A DNA stretch of 64,000 nt from Pohlia nutans (Eukaryota > Streptophyta > Bryopsida > Bryales > Mniaceae), in assembly GCA_022496805.1 (NCBI GenBank), contig CM040089.1, forward strand, positions 3,722,501-3,786,500, written 5' to 3'. The position numbers were made by a program, and so were the translations under genes. This document shows, piece after piece, positions 1 to 12,959 of this stretch. How positions within the stretch are numbered: position 1 is the first letter of the stretch; the number at the start of each line of letters is the position of its first letter. Below the pieces are notes generated by a model. It was not told the DNA's origin. It did no database searches and saw nothing but the letters and a program-made list of their open reading frames with translations.

Positions 1-424
1 AATGAGATGTAGAAAATGTTGGGTTGCATATTTATCATTAAAAAAAACTCCACAACGTATATTAAGAATTGAAACACCTATGCATAATTTTACAAAACCC
101 ATACGAGAAGTTGCCTTCAATTAAAATTAAAAGTCATTGGGAGTGTTTTATTTGTAAATAAAAAATCTTAATTTTTTTAATTATAAAGCCCAAAAATTTG
201 GGTAGCTTGGCCTATACTACATGTATTAAAAAAAACTCATATAATTAAGTTTTTAATGCTATTATTGTCTTCAGAAAGTATTTAGTTCTTCTATATAATT
301 ACATTTTTGGATTCCTTGTTAGAAGGGCTAGAAGAGTTTAAAAAAATTATAGTACTTGAGATTGGATTAAAATGCAATATAAGTGATTATAATCAAGGCT
401 ATATAATACAAGAGTTGTGTACTG

Positions 425-553
425 GGGTGCCCTTTTGACAAGCCCTTCAAACTTGTGACCATTGGCAAGTGGTCGTTGGAGCGTGCAAAAGAGCCATTGT
501 TGCGCCACAACCATGGAGGGCTCATTTAAAGAGCCCTGTTGGAGATGCTCTTA
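425..553. mobile_element. GAGCATCTCC-type transposon end
   Basis: The right boundary reads GAGCCCTGTTGGAGATGCTC then TTA; the reverse complement begins TAAGAGCATCTCCAACAGGG, a terminal motif shared by many plant MITEs. The left end is not convincing, so the start given is approximate. Confidence 0.35.
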
Positions 554-1092
554 CAAACTTGGCGTTCCAAATGCATGTACAAATGTTGTCATAAACTTTT
601 CATCCAAAATATGCCAAAAAAGGATGGATACATGCGTAGGGTGCACGTGTTCTAAGTGCACCTAAAATCAACAGTGCCTCAACTTCAATATCAACTCCTA
701 AAATTTCAAAAGCCATCATGATTTCAAAGTCAATGGTACAATTGGCGCTCTACACTATTTGTTTGTAGTACTTGTCTGGTTTATTTAGGAATGACTCTAG
801 TGACACTTATTGGTGCTTCATTGAAGTCTATTTTGGAAGTTAAGATATTTTCCATTTTTGGTCATAGAATCATATACTTTCACTTGATTTGGTATTCTTT
901 TTCCATTACTAAGAATAAAAATTAGTCACTTGTCAATAGTTCACTTAGTTCAACACACAATTAGGATTATGGATGATAATAGGTGCACTTCAAAAGCTCT
1001 CAAAATTTCCTCAATATTACACAAAGTTGAGGCAAAATGTTGAAAGAATAAATTTGTAGAATTCATAGTTCAAGTTTTAGTACCAACTAGTT

Positions 1093-1290
1093 AAAATAAC
1101 TTGCATTGAATTTGAAAAATTTAGAATTTCAACAAATTATTTTACAAATTCTCAAAACATTAAACAATTGGAATTGAAATTATCTTTTGCAAATAACTTG
1201 CATTAAATTTGAACAATTTAGAATTTGAACAACATATTTTACAATTTCTCAAAACATTTAACAATTGGAATTGAAATTGTTTTTTGGATA
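1093..1290. repeat. Diverged tandem duplication, about 98-bp unit
   Basis: Two adjacent copies start AAATAACTTGCATT at 1093 and 1191. Each runs through a match to ACAATTGGAATTGAAATT. No coding content. Confidence 0.75.
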
Positions 1291-2246
1291 ATATGACTGA
1301 TGTGTAGGTTATTCCAATGCAAGATGCAAGGGGATTCTCAAAAGAATATAAAAGGTTGAAGCCAAGCCTGTTTGAAAAAGGCTACTAGTAGTCAGATGTA
1401 TAAGGTTATCACACCTAAATTGGACACTTTGTGGATTGAATATAGTTTCTTTTATCAAGTAAGACAATTTAAAAAAAATGTTAACATCTTGTATTTAGAA
1501 AACGTATGCAAAAATTATTAGAATTCAAATTATTATTTGTGGTAAATGGCCTAAAACAAGCACAAGTTTTGATATTAATCCCTAAGAAAGTTGACATTTT
1601 TTTAGAGCTAATTGATGGAGCTGTAAAATTTTCATCCAATAATGTTGAAAAATAGTTTTGCTTACCTTTCAATGGTGTGACTAGCTTGGTTAGTTGAATG
1701 ATGCTTTATGATTTTGACCAAGACTCTAAATTAGTTTATGTTAAGATGGGAATTCAAAGATTTTGATTTAATTTTCTAATGTGAAAATGAAAATTTTCGG
1801 TCCAAAATCTTATGAAGCAATTCAAAAATTCATTTTTCCTCAAAAGCTACAGATCTACAATCCCCTTCTCCAAGGCTTTTAGAGGGGTTAATGTTGTGTA
1901 TGTTCTCAAACTCAAGATGTAATCCTCCTAAAAGATTATCCCGGTATCCTTGTAAGAACCATGTTTGAAATAGGTGTGGTTAGATTATCTGTGTTTTAGC
2001 ATGGCCCATCAACAATGAACTTATGTACTCCATTGGTTGTTCATCTTTCAGTTCATGGCAGACTTTGTGGAGCCGTTGAATTTTGTACTGTATGAAGAAG
2101 AAATCATGGAATTTTCTCCAAGATTATTCACTGCTGAATTCCTAACTTATTACATGCATAGTAACCTGGCTTTGGAAACACTCCATTCAACAAGAATAAC
2201 ATACTCGAGACGACATGCTTGAAGTTCTTGTGTAAGGCAATGCAAT

Positions 2247-2379
2247 CACAAAAACATAATGTTGTTTTCAATGCTTTTTCAACATTATTTTTGATACTTT
2301 AGTGTCAAAAATAATGTTGAAACGTGTCAAAAACAACGTTGAAAAGAGTATTGAAAACAACACTCTTTTATTGGTAGTG
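2247..2379. mobile_element. Small palindromic MITE-like element
   Basis: Nested inverted repeats. The inner stem TCAACATTATTTTTGA / TCAAAAATAATGTTGA (about 2279-2320) is perfect. Outer arms carry GTTGTTTTCAAT and its inverse. The right end reads CACTACCAATAAAAGAGTG on the minus strand, suggesting a CACTA-type origin, but no clean flanking duplication is seen. Confidence 0.5.
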
Positions 2380-5300
2380 AACAATTTGAGTCCACAATAA
2401 AGAAAAAGAACTTTGAGGCTCATGTAAATTAAGAGTTTATTTGTTGATCCTTCTATCAAGCTTTTAGATCCCATGCCAAATTTAGGATCTAGGATTTATT
2501 TTTTGGAATTATTTTATTCCATGGTAGATTGTAAAAACGATCATTCAACTTTTAAAATGAACTATATACATTGATTAACAAAACTAATTACACTTCAATC
2601 AAGCCCAACTTCAATACACAAAAAAAAGCAATTCAAATACCTTTTCACAAATTGAGAGTTGGATGTGACACTACGAAGAGTTGTGTACATGTATGTAAAA
2701 TTGCAAATAACATTATCAAGAAAGAAACTTGCTACAAAGAGAAATATGAAACTATGTACAAGTACTCAATTTTGTTTGAGTAAACTACTAATCCTTCAAG
2801 GATCCTTTAGTACAACCTAGTAGCCTCTAGCTTTCAAAACAACATCACTCTTCGAGGCATGCTCGTATAGAGTGCAATGCAATCCGCCACACTCAAACTA
2901 AGATACACAGTGCACATAGTATACAAATCTTAAATTCCTCTTGGAGGTGTAAGAAACTCGTCGACATTGTTTCACAAGTGCCCAAAAATGCTCTATGGAA
3001 TTTAAAGCTAGCGATTGCGCAAGCCACTAGAGGAGTTGTAATGGTTGTGATGCAAGTCATCGTTGCACGCTCTTGAATGTGTGCTTTGTGTCATTATCAT
3101 GCTAAAAAACCACCATACTAGGATCCGAGTTGTAATTGTGTATAGTGCTTGGTATAGTGCTCCACAAGAAAAAAATTAAGATATTTTTGTACACATTCTA
3201 ATCCATCCTACCTTCAATTTTGTGCAAAGCTCCTAGTCCAAAAGCTATTATACAACCTCAAATTGTGATTGACCCTCTACCATGCTTCACGGTCGACATG
3301 TTGCAGTCCAATGCGTTCACCATCTCTAACTCAACACTACGACCTACCATTGGAGTTAAACCTATTTATCTTTGTCTCATCGCTAAAAATAACATGTTTC
3401 TAATCATGGACTGTCTAGTTTTCATATATACCTTTGAGCAAACCTTAGCCGTGCGAGAACATGTCTACTTTTGAGAAACGGCTTCTTCTCTTGCACATGT
3501 GCACTCAACTTGCCTCTCTAAAAGCATGTCTAACAGTAATGTTCGACAACTATTTGCATGTTTCTTCTTGAAGTCATTTTGTTGTTGCACATGCAATTCC
3601 AAGTTGACCTTCACTGACAAGAGACATGAATAACACATGGCTACTTCTCTCTGTCTCTCAAAACTTTTGGGGTGCCTTCTCTTTGCTTCTCAATGTCGCT
3701 ATAAATCTCCTTTTGAAGATGCGCTACTGAACTCATGCTAAGTGAAGCAGCAACCTTTCGTATAGAAACGTTACACCACACAATTGTCAAAAAAAAATCA
3801 GTGTGTTCTCCTACTATACTGTCTACTAGTGATTTTTTTCTTCGCAAAAATCTCCAAATGTTGACCTAAAAATAGTAAGATGGAATATATGGCTAAATAT
3901 GACCCCATAAAACCCTTAAACTTTGCCAAAAAAACTACAACTTTTATGGTTTTTATAGGACTTGTAGCCAAATTCTAAGTCATAAAATTACTTACGATAT
4001 TGTTTTAGAGATTTTTGCCAAAAAGTACAAACAACCAGACAACCGGACAACCGGACATTCCACACAATCAAATTTGTTTCAGCAATTAAAACAAGCGGCC
4101 AGTCGCATAATCTTTGCCTTAGTATTTTACTTTTATGGCTTGTTTGTACTGTTCAGGCACGTAACTCCTTGAAAACGATGCATTGCCGTAGTCTCTCCGT
4201 CCCCTGGTGGGGCAGAGACAATAAATTTTACCTTCCAAATTCAATGAAAAAATGAAAACATGTTTGTTTCCATGGAGAAAGAACTGTCAAGTCACTTGTG
4301 CATGCATTCCTGACAGAATACTATGACAGAAGCATCGTACTTGATGCAAAAGAGTATACTTTTTCATATACAGCATACACATACAGTTTAGTTATTTTTC
4401 ACCTCCAACTTCTTGATGCTGGCCGGCTGGCAGATAATTCATGGAAGCCGCCCTCGTGGAACAGTGTAAGTTGCTTCTTTGCCAAGAATCTTGGCCAACC
4501 CCCTTGACGGCAACTGTAAGCATGGGCAAAATGCCAACCCTTCTTGTCGGCAGAATAAGGTTGGGATTCCCATAATCTTGCCACTATAAAGCGGGTGCTT
4601 AACTCTTGAACGCTGTTGTGTCTGGATTATGGACATTGAATGAAAATAAATGGCTCCTACGATCTTGTTCAAGCGTGAATGACTTTCATCCAAGACTTCT
4701 TAGAACAAGCTTGGAATCCTATGTCTTGTGTAATAACTTGAATTCAAAGTTGATTATTTGATAATTGTATAAGTGGAAATGAATCAAAGTATGTCTGAAC
4801 TCTTCAAAAAGGACAATGTAAAGATTTCATAAAAAATTGTATCGTAGTATGTTTCTATTGCATACATGCTACGTTGCTATTTCCAGGCTTTAGACGTTCA
4901 AGGGTTGATTGCTTATTGATTTGGAGGATGTCAAATTAAATATTAACCAAAATGTTGATTTTGAGTCACCTATAATTTTTAATTTTTATAATATTGTAAA
5001 CTAAAAGGATATGTCCATCTATGAAAATTTGAACCTTAATGAATCTATAACCTCAATAGTCAATAAAAATTTGCACCTAAACCCTACGAAAGGATAGAAA
5101 CTGTACATTTCACAAAAAATACTCCAAAATTCTCATTCTTAATGCACTGAGTTCAAAACGAAAGAATTAAAAATTAAATAAATAAATAAATTTACATACA
5201 ATATCTAAATAATGAATTACTTGTTGCATTGGATTTTTATCATATATATTTTTTTATCTTGACCAATTTAAAAACATGAATATTTTTAGCGTAAAAAACA

Positions 5301-6136
5301 ACAATTTTGAATGTTCCTACTATTGAAGGTAATAAAAGATTGCACAAGGCACATACACAAACACAAGGAATGCGTAGAAAGAGATAATTTTTACTCAAGA
5401 GCTTCCCTCCTTCAAAGGTGTACACTTGGAGGTGTGCATGATAACCCATATGGAATAACTTACCACTAGAGGCCTTTAAGATCAGCCCATGCCCTCACCC
5501 CTCTCCCACACACCATTTATTTACACCCAAACACCTTTGGCTTTTAGCAACACTACCCTACATCATCAACTTCAACACCTACATTAGATTACAATGTAAG
5601 AATATCCAATGTATGATGTCAGTCCTATCTGAGTGTGAGTTGACATTAAATCACTCTTTTTATTTTTATGTAAATTAAAAGTAATGAAATGGTGATACTT
5701 ACTTTCTCATGGAGTACTCTAAATCATTGTTACAAACGTTTTCCAAGGCAAATGGTTGCCCCCTAATTCAAACTTGTTTTGATACCCAAAATTTATGAGA
5801 TGGTACCATTAGGAAAATTGGGGTCGTGGGCTCCATTTTTTAATTTAAATCTCCCCCAAATGACCCATGGAACTATAGGATTCGAAAATGAAAATATCAA
5901 AAATCAAGGCCTAATTTGGCAATCGTTCATAGCAATGATTTAGAGAGGTTCCACTCATACTAGATAGATAGATAGAAACTCCGGTTCTCTTTTGAGGCCG
6001 GCGTGAATAAAGTGTTTGTTCGTAATGTTAATGACTCAATGTCCACCGGACAAAGGGCCATTGTCCACTCACACTACATATACATTGAAGTGATATTTAA
6101 ATGGTTCATACGTGCTTACCATCATTACAAAATAAT

Positions 6137-6140
6137 AATG

Positions 6141-6174
<34 letters not shown>

Positions 6175-6182
6175 TAATAATG
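6137..6182. repeat. ATA/TAA trinucleotide microsatellite
   Basis: A run of (ATA)n, slightly interrupted near its right end. A similar (TAA)n run lies at about 8322-8353. Confidence 0.9.
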
Positions 6183-6352
6183 TTGTTGATCAAGGAGACC
6201 ATCATGAATGAAGAGTCTGTTGGAGGTAGTTAGTCTATCTATTATTTTAAAATCATTTTATAAAATAATGATTTTTGATGATAGAAATTAGATTTTTTTA
6301 ACTAACATATTTTTGAAACTCTATTATGTATTGAGGCTCTTGGAAGCAAGAA

Positions 6353-6563
6353 TATCATACCTAGCCATCAGGATCAATAACTCAAGCTTTATATTTATTT
6401 ATATTGTCAAAATGATGCGGACATTATCTAAGATTCTATGAATATTATCTAAGCTTCTCCTTTTTACCATAGAAATCATTTTTTTTGAAAAAATAATTTC
6501 CTAAGAATTTGGGCTTCTCTTTTTATAATAATTCTTTGCCAACCATGACGGCCAGGTACGATA
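6353..6563. mobile_element. CCGTAC-type MITE
   Basis: TA-flanked element of about 211 bp. The left end TCATACCTAGCCATCAGGAT is inverted at the right as TCGTACCTGGCCGTCATGGT. Non-coding, with decayed ends. Confidence 0.6.
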
Positions 6564-6765
6564 CACTTGTTTAGCCTCCATAATTGTTTTTCTTTATTTC
6601 AAGATCTTATATCAACTTTAATTTGATATAGTTCAATTTTCCAGAGAAATCTAATTTATAAACCACACCCCCTCAATTTAATGGTAAATCAATTTTTTTG
6701 TAAATCACGTTTTTCTTCTTTCAATTGCAATAATATTTACTTAATTTACATAGGATATTGCTTAG

Positions 6766-7690
6766 TACCATACTCTAGTAGCACCTTTGGCAAAAATTAA
6801 TTCTAAAATTAATTTTCAAAATAATTGGAAAATTATTGGCATCTTTTGCCAAATATCTTTAAAATTATAGTTCAACATTGCCGAAAAGTAAGAAATTATT
6901 ACTTTTCACTCGGTTTTCATTTTGTTGGAAGGCATTAATGAGTTCAAGTGGAGAGAAGGTATTGACCGTGTAATGAAGATCATATACATTAGTCCTCAAA
7001 CAATATGGGTTAAGAGGTAGCAAGACTATGTGAGGCTTTTGAAATGTATCTTACACAGTGTTTTGGAGTCCAATTGAACATAGAAGATGAAGTATTTTAG
7101 AATTGTGTCTAACTAATAAAAGTTGGGAAATCAAACCTTCTTCCACCTCCAACAAGTTTTGTGTCAAAATAAGCCTTTATGCAAAAAACATGGACAAAAC
7201 ATCACAATCGTGTGAAGGTCAAATTAAAATCAAAATGTGTTCCTCATAGATTTTTAGAGCTCATTTGTGCATAGAAGATCAACTTTTTTGGAAGAAGTGC
7301 ATCATTTTGATTGACTAATTTTATTGGAAATCAAGTAATCTTTTCACCTCCAAAAAGTTTTATGCCATGTGAAGACTTTACGCAAAAGCTATGCATGATA
7401 CAAGAATGAAGACTAACTAGGTGCTTCACCTCAAAGTTTACATATCCCACATGCATTGTTGATACAACTCCAGTCCACTTGTATGAAGGACAACATTTTA
7501 CATTCTCCACTCACATCTTCCTTGTCAACCAATGAAACAAAGTTGAACTTGTCAATAAGCCGAATTAAAAAAATTTAAAGAGAAAACTCCCAAAATTCTT
7601 AATATTATATTTTTAGGTGATGAACCTTACTTTTGAACTCTAATTAATAATTTGGCAACAAGGTGCCGAAGGTGCTACAAGGGTACGGTA
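6766..7690. mobile_element. CCGTAC-type element, 0.9 kb non-autonomous
   Basis: Flanked by TA. The left end CCATACTCTAGTAGCACCTT matches the inverse of the right end CCGTACCCTTGTAGCACCTT, and both continue into a TTYGGCA motif. The interior has no transposase and no long open frame. Confidence 0.65.
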
Positions 7691-8321
7691 GCCTCTATAA
7701 TTTTTTAAATTTTTATAACAATTTTGTTTCTATTTTAAGAACAAATGAATAGATTTTATTGTTCAAACTACATCCATGACACAAACAAATTACTATTTTA
7801 TGTACCAAATAGTGATCATGTTTGTTTGTCTACATGTTTATTGTTGTGTAATATTCTAAAATTGTTCTACTTGGAATCACATCCTTCTTATACTTTAATT
7901 CAAGATAATTCAAGTCTTTTACTTTAATTTTTAAATTTGAAATCCTCTACGCGGGAAATCCAAATAAGGACCAATTCAAGCTAATACGAACCGGCTAAGT
8001 TGTCAGAAATCAGTGCTTTTTTGGAGGCATTTTCATTGCGATGTTTAACTTAAATTGTTATTAGAAAAGAGAGTGATATGTCAATGTTTGCAACATGTAT
8101 ATAAAACACATAGTATAAGATGAAAGTAATATTGTAAAAATTTCGGTATTCAAAGCACTAAAATAGCTCTCTCATCAATGGTTTTAATGACTCACTAAGG
8201 AATTCTTTTAAATGATAAATAATACTTTTTTGGTAGAAATTTTGGGATAATATTACAAAAAAGTTCAAGCCTCCAAAAGGCCGTTAACTCTACCTAATTG
8301 CCATGAAAAAATAATAATATA

Positions 8322-8353
<32 letters not shown>

Positions 8354-8935
8354 TAATTTTTTTACAAAATAATATTTAAAAAATCTAGTTTGACGTGGCC
8401 AAAATGGTGTCGCGTTAGATTTTAAAATTTTCACGTAGCCAAAATGGTGTCGCGTTCTCAAAAGGACTCTCCAAAGCTCTCAAAAGGATTCTTCAAAGCA
8501 CTCAAAACAAGGCACCCTTGGCTCGTATTAGCTTGAATGGACCCATAAACTTTTAAAAATCTAAAAATCTAAAAGCAAGTCCTCAAGAATTAAATCCAAG
8601 AATTAAAGCCACCTCAAAAACATGTCCTCAAGAATTAAACCCAAGAATTAAAGCCACCTCAAAACATGTCCTCAAGACTTAAAGCCACCTCTTTTTTTGG
8701 GCCTTACAAAAATTCTTGGAGACTCAAAATTTGTGCACTTTTGTTGCTAAGAAGAACAAAAATGTTGTTCACATGGACGGTTTACAAAATTCTTGTCAAA
8801 CTTATGGCCATAAGAGTCTAGCGTCTTCTCAGCGGGCTAATTAGACGTCACTAGACATGCTTCCTCAAAGGTTGCAACATCTTAGACAATGTCTTTCTTG
8901 TGATAGAAACTATGGATTGAACTCTATAATCCAAT
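7691..8935. other. No gene; short tandem repeats
   Basis: Contains (TAA)n at about 8322-8353, a duplicated AAAATGGTGTCGCGTT motif at about 8402-8456, and a short tandem array at 8575-8692 built on CCTCAAGAATTAAACCCAAG and GCCACCTC. Nothing else is recognised. Confidence 0.5.
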
Positions 8936-8939
8936 GAAA

Positions 8940-9900
8940 AGATGGTGTTTGATTTTTTTTTAAACATACAACTGAGTCAAATAAGGCTTCTTTGAAGAAT
9001 TCATGCGAGCAGTGGTTCTCTACGCCGACTTGTAGTACACGGTTAGCCTAAATGGCACAACAAGCATAGCCTTCCAACTTTCCGAATCTATTTGTCAAGG
9101 GTGTCTTTTAGCTTCTTCTTTTTTTCCTCTTCGTAGTTGATTGTCTCGGGTACCTGCTAGAAAAAGATCCTTTAGTAGAAGGCATCTCTCTTTCCAACTC
9201 CTCTCAATCTCTTATTCATTGGGAGTTTGTAGACGATACAAATTTGTATTTTACTAGCAATCTCCATAATCTCATGAATGTTAAGCCAACTCTCAAGCTC
9301 TTGTCGCTAGCCTCAAGTGCCAACATCAATTGGAACAAATCCACAACCATATGGGTGTCCCATGAACCTCGACCCTTTGATTGGGCCTGCAGGAAAATCT
9401 CACTTGGTTGAAGCTATGAGAAATGACCAGATACTTAGACATTATGCTAGGTTTCCAAGTCTTCGATGAAGACCAATTTAGCGCCGTCCTTAAAGGTCTT
9501 TGCAAGAAGCTGACTTATTGGAACACTACCCATCTCTATCTCACCATCAGGATTTGAATTGCCAATCAAATTCTTTTAGCGTCCATTTGATACGTGGCCT
9601 CTTGTTGAAACCTGCACCTAAGATCCATAGGACAAGTCAAAGCCTTGATTTGCAACTACATCTGGTCCGGTGAAGACGGGGAGAAGAATCGCCAGACCAA
9701 AGTAGCATGAGACTCACTAATTTTGCCACAAAGCATGGGAGGCCTCAAGCTTCACGACCCAGAGCTCCAAATTTACGCCCTACTGGCGAAGATGTTCATC
9801 AGAGGCCTAATGCCAAGATTGGGCCCATGGAGGACCTTAACTTCTAAACAATGTTGTCTGTGGAGATACAAGCATATTTTGAAAGTTTTGTATTTTTAAG
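8940..9900 (+). pseudogene. LINE reverse transcriptase, decayed
   Basis: Reading across frames on the plus strand gives a recognisable plant LINE reverse transcriptase. A segment like ESICQGCLLA near 9085 is the decayed form of the RQGCPLSP motif. FVDDTNLYFTSNLHNLMN near 9230 is the (F/Y)ADD catalytic box with the first Ala replaced. MGGLKLHDPELQIYALLAKM near 9740 is the conserved region after the palm. There are several frameshifts and stops, so it is not functional. The downstream zinc-knuckle part is probably the piece at 12960-14290. Confidence 0.8.
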
Positions 9901-10404
9901 CTAGTCAATGTACACGACGCATTTTTTGATTGGAGAACGTGGCTTCTTGAGCTAGGAATTTTATTCTAACTACATTGTCGAGTCTAGAATACACTTCCAG
10001 AATCAAAACAAGATTTGTTGATGCAGGGCAAATGTGAAAAATCAAGTTGCAAAGGGGTGAGCGGTGGACTAAGTTCCAACTTTCTACTGTACATCACAAT
10101 GCGGTGGTGAGGACATAAGGACATTAGTGCCATGCCCTGACAAGATTTCTCTTGCACGACGTACTAGCGTAAAAGTTTTTTGGTCATTTGTGAACAAACC
10201 TTACCAGATCTCATGGCTGGCATCAACGAACAGTTTGTAAGTTTGTGAATGAATGCTTGTAAATCCTTAGAAAGTATGTAAGTTTTGAAGATATCTGGAG
10301 ATCCCCATTACAAGTGCCACCGCTATGGTTTTGATTCTTGACTTTGAATCGGTAATATTGAATCATCACTAGAAAATCCAACTTCAGATTAAACTGCATA
10401 AATA

Positions 10405-10720
10405 CACTATAACAAAACATGGTAAAAAAAAACCGCACTCAAAATTGACTTCGGTTCTTTTTGCCACGTTTTTGTGCAGGCCCACTACGCGCGCATCCAC
10501 TGTTTTTTGCAATTTCCGACTGCAAGTTTTGAACTTTGGAGCGTGTAATATACCATTGAAAAGGTATTTTCAATACCTTTTCAACGGTATATTACACGCC
10601 CCAAAATTCTAAAAATTGTAGTAAGAAATTGCAAAAGGAGCTAACAGCCCACTATGCGCGCATGCACAAAAACGTGGCAAAAATGACCGCAGTCAATTTT
10701 TGCCATGTTTTGTTATAGTG
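10405..10720. mobile_element. CACTA-type MITE inside LINE relic
   Basis: 316-bp element with ends CACTATAACAAAACATGGTA, exactly inverted for 18 bases. A 3-bp direct repeat ATA flanks it (10402-10404 and 10721-10723). The interior is largely self-complementary, with a central palindrome around AAAGGTATTTTCAATACCTT near 10570. Confidence 0.8.
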
Positions 10721-11654
10721 ATATAACCACACAAGCAACAACACAGGTTGATTGAGCTTATGCTATGCCAATATGTGAAATGCCAATACAATGCTACCTT
10801 CATCCCAAAGAAAAGTGCATGGTACTAAAACTTATTGTTTGCATTGCGTTATGGGTACGTGTGTTTTAACCATCTCGTACGTGGTGCTTTGCTACTTAGT
10901 ATATGTTAATAACTTCCGTGACTTCGATTGCAAAGATGTTGCAAAGGAAATGCGTCACAGAGCCTAGACTTGACTCAAGAGACAAGATAAGATTTCTGAG
11001 GTAAGTACTTGAAATTGTTGCCTCCAGTACTCCCTCTGTGATTCCCACAGTCAGGGCTCTAGGGTTCCAATTCTTACAATGCCTTCCGCTTCACAAAAAT
11101 ACACGGACACTGGTAATATGAATCCATGATCACTACTTCTTGCATGTCATAGTAGTACTTCTTCACTGTGCCGTACATGCTCAGTTGCATCCAAAAAAAT
11201 TGTTCACAAATCGTCACTCTCTTGATCCTAATAGGACGTAGCTTTAACGCGCAAGTATGCACCACTTGAGCCCGTGTACCTAACCAGGGCCTATGCAGTC
11301 TCCGACATATAAGTCACAAATACAACATCCACATGGGGCAACTGTATCTCAAATAATACGTAGAATATGCACTTTGCCTAGACATAGAATCTTCTATTTC
11401 ACTCAATTTTTTCCCCAAAATATCTCTAAATACAAGCCAAGGCTTTGCCCATGACATTGCAGTTGTATATACTTGCAAATATATGCCCATTTTCATTCAT
11501 CAAATTCAAAAATACATGAAACCGTAGGCCAATTTTGGTTGCAACATCGTCAAGGGTTTAATGCAACACCGGATCTCTTGTATTTGACACAAGAAAGGAG
11601 GTACTTGGCCGTCCCATGTGCATTTCAACCTCTTCGCAATCAATGTACAGTGGC

Positions 11655-12629
11655 GTGACACCGAAATTGGCACCTTGTGCAATTCCAGGGATAGTGCCCA
11701 CACTGCTGCCAACTTTGACACCCACCCGAGGGCTGGACAATTATTATTTTAACATGAAATTTTACAAACAAAATAAATATTATGTTGAAAACATGTGTAC
11801 CAAATTTCAAGGCCAGAAGATTGATACAAAAAAATATATTCAAGATTTACTAACAAGGGGTAGCTGTAAGAAATGTTTCACTACTGCTAACTTTGACACC
11901 CTCCCAAGGATTGAAGAATTTTTTTTTTCCCATGAAATTTTTGAAGTAGGAATATCTTTATGTTGATTACACATATGAAAAGATTCAAGTCCAAAAGACC
12001 CACCAAAAAAATGATATTCCAAATCTACCAACAGGTGTAGTTGTGAGAAACAAAGAAGAAAATCGTCTCACAACTTTGACAGCCTCCCTAGAGTTGAGTA
12101 TTTGTTATTTCAACATGAAAGTTTTTGCACGTGTTATCAACTAAAAAGGGATTTTGTGCCAAAAATTCCATTTTAAAATAACAAATTCCCAACCCTAGAG
12201 AGGTAGTCAAAGTTGTGAGACAATTTTCCTCTTTGTTTCTCACAACTACACGTGTTGGTAGATTTTGAATATCATTTTTTGGTGGGTCTTTTGGACTTGA
12301 ATATTTTCATATGTGTAAAGAGCATAAAGATGTTCCTACTCCAAAAATTTCATGGGAAAAAAAAATTCTTCAATCCTTGGGAGGGTGTCAAAGTTGGCAG
12401 TTGTGAAACATTTCTTACAGCTACCCCTTGTTAGTAAATCTTGAATATCTTTTTTTGAATCAATCTCCTGGCCTTGAAATTTGGTACACATGTTTTCGAC
12501 ATAATAATGATTTTGTTTCTAAAATTTCATGTTAAAATAACAATTTTTCAGCCCTCGGGTGGGTGTCAAAGTTGGCAGCAGTGTGGGCACTATCCCTGGA
12601 ATTGCACAAGGTGCCAATTTCGGTGTCAC
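11655..12629. repeat. Large foldback: arms of about 475 bp, 25-bp spacer
   Basis: Left arm 11655-12130 and right arm 12156-12629 are long reverse complements with scattered differences. For example GTGACACCGAAATTGGCACC opens the left arm and its inverse closes the right. A transcript through it would fold into a long double-stranded hairpin. No protein motif is visible; short open frames on the two arms mirror each other. It sits inside the LINE remains. Confidence 0.85.
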
Positions 12630-12959
12630 CCCATTGAACATGACACACGATTCCACTTTGGTGGAGCATTTAGAAGGTATGGACCAACATTTGATACAAT
12701 TTGGCTTTCCAAAAGCCAACTGGCTACACGTGTGACGCGTCACACTATACGTGATGCATCACACTACGTGTGACTTATATGTAACTCATTTAATATGTGT
12801 TAGAAATTCCATCTTTAACACCATGTTAACACCATGTATGCAACTGCAGCTATACCATTTATAACACCTCCTAATTTATGTAATCTTTTAATTGTTTTTT
12901 TATTATCAAAAAGACATTTTTCTAAAATCACACTAATTATGAAGGAGGTACCCATATCA

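Larger units (their letters stand above)
1..5940. other. AT-rich stretch without a recognised gene
   Basis: Apart from the repeats listed at 425-553, 1093-1290 and 2247-2379, nothing is recognised on either strand. Open frames here are short, with no family motif and no consistent splice signals. Confidence 0.5.

Noticed and set aside
11616..12773. Several overlapping open frames of 60-116 residues
   Set aside because: They come from the two arms of the foldback and mirror each other; no protein family seen.
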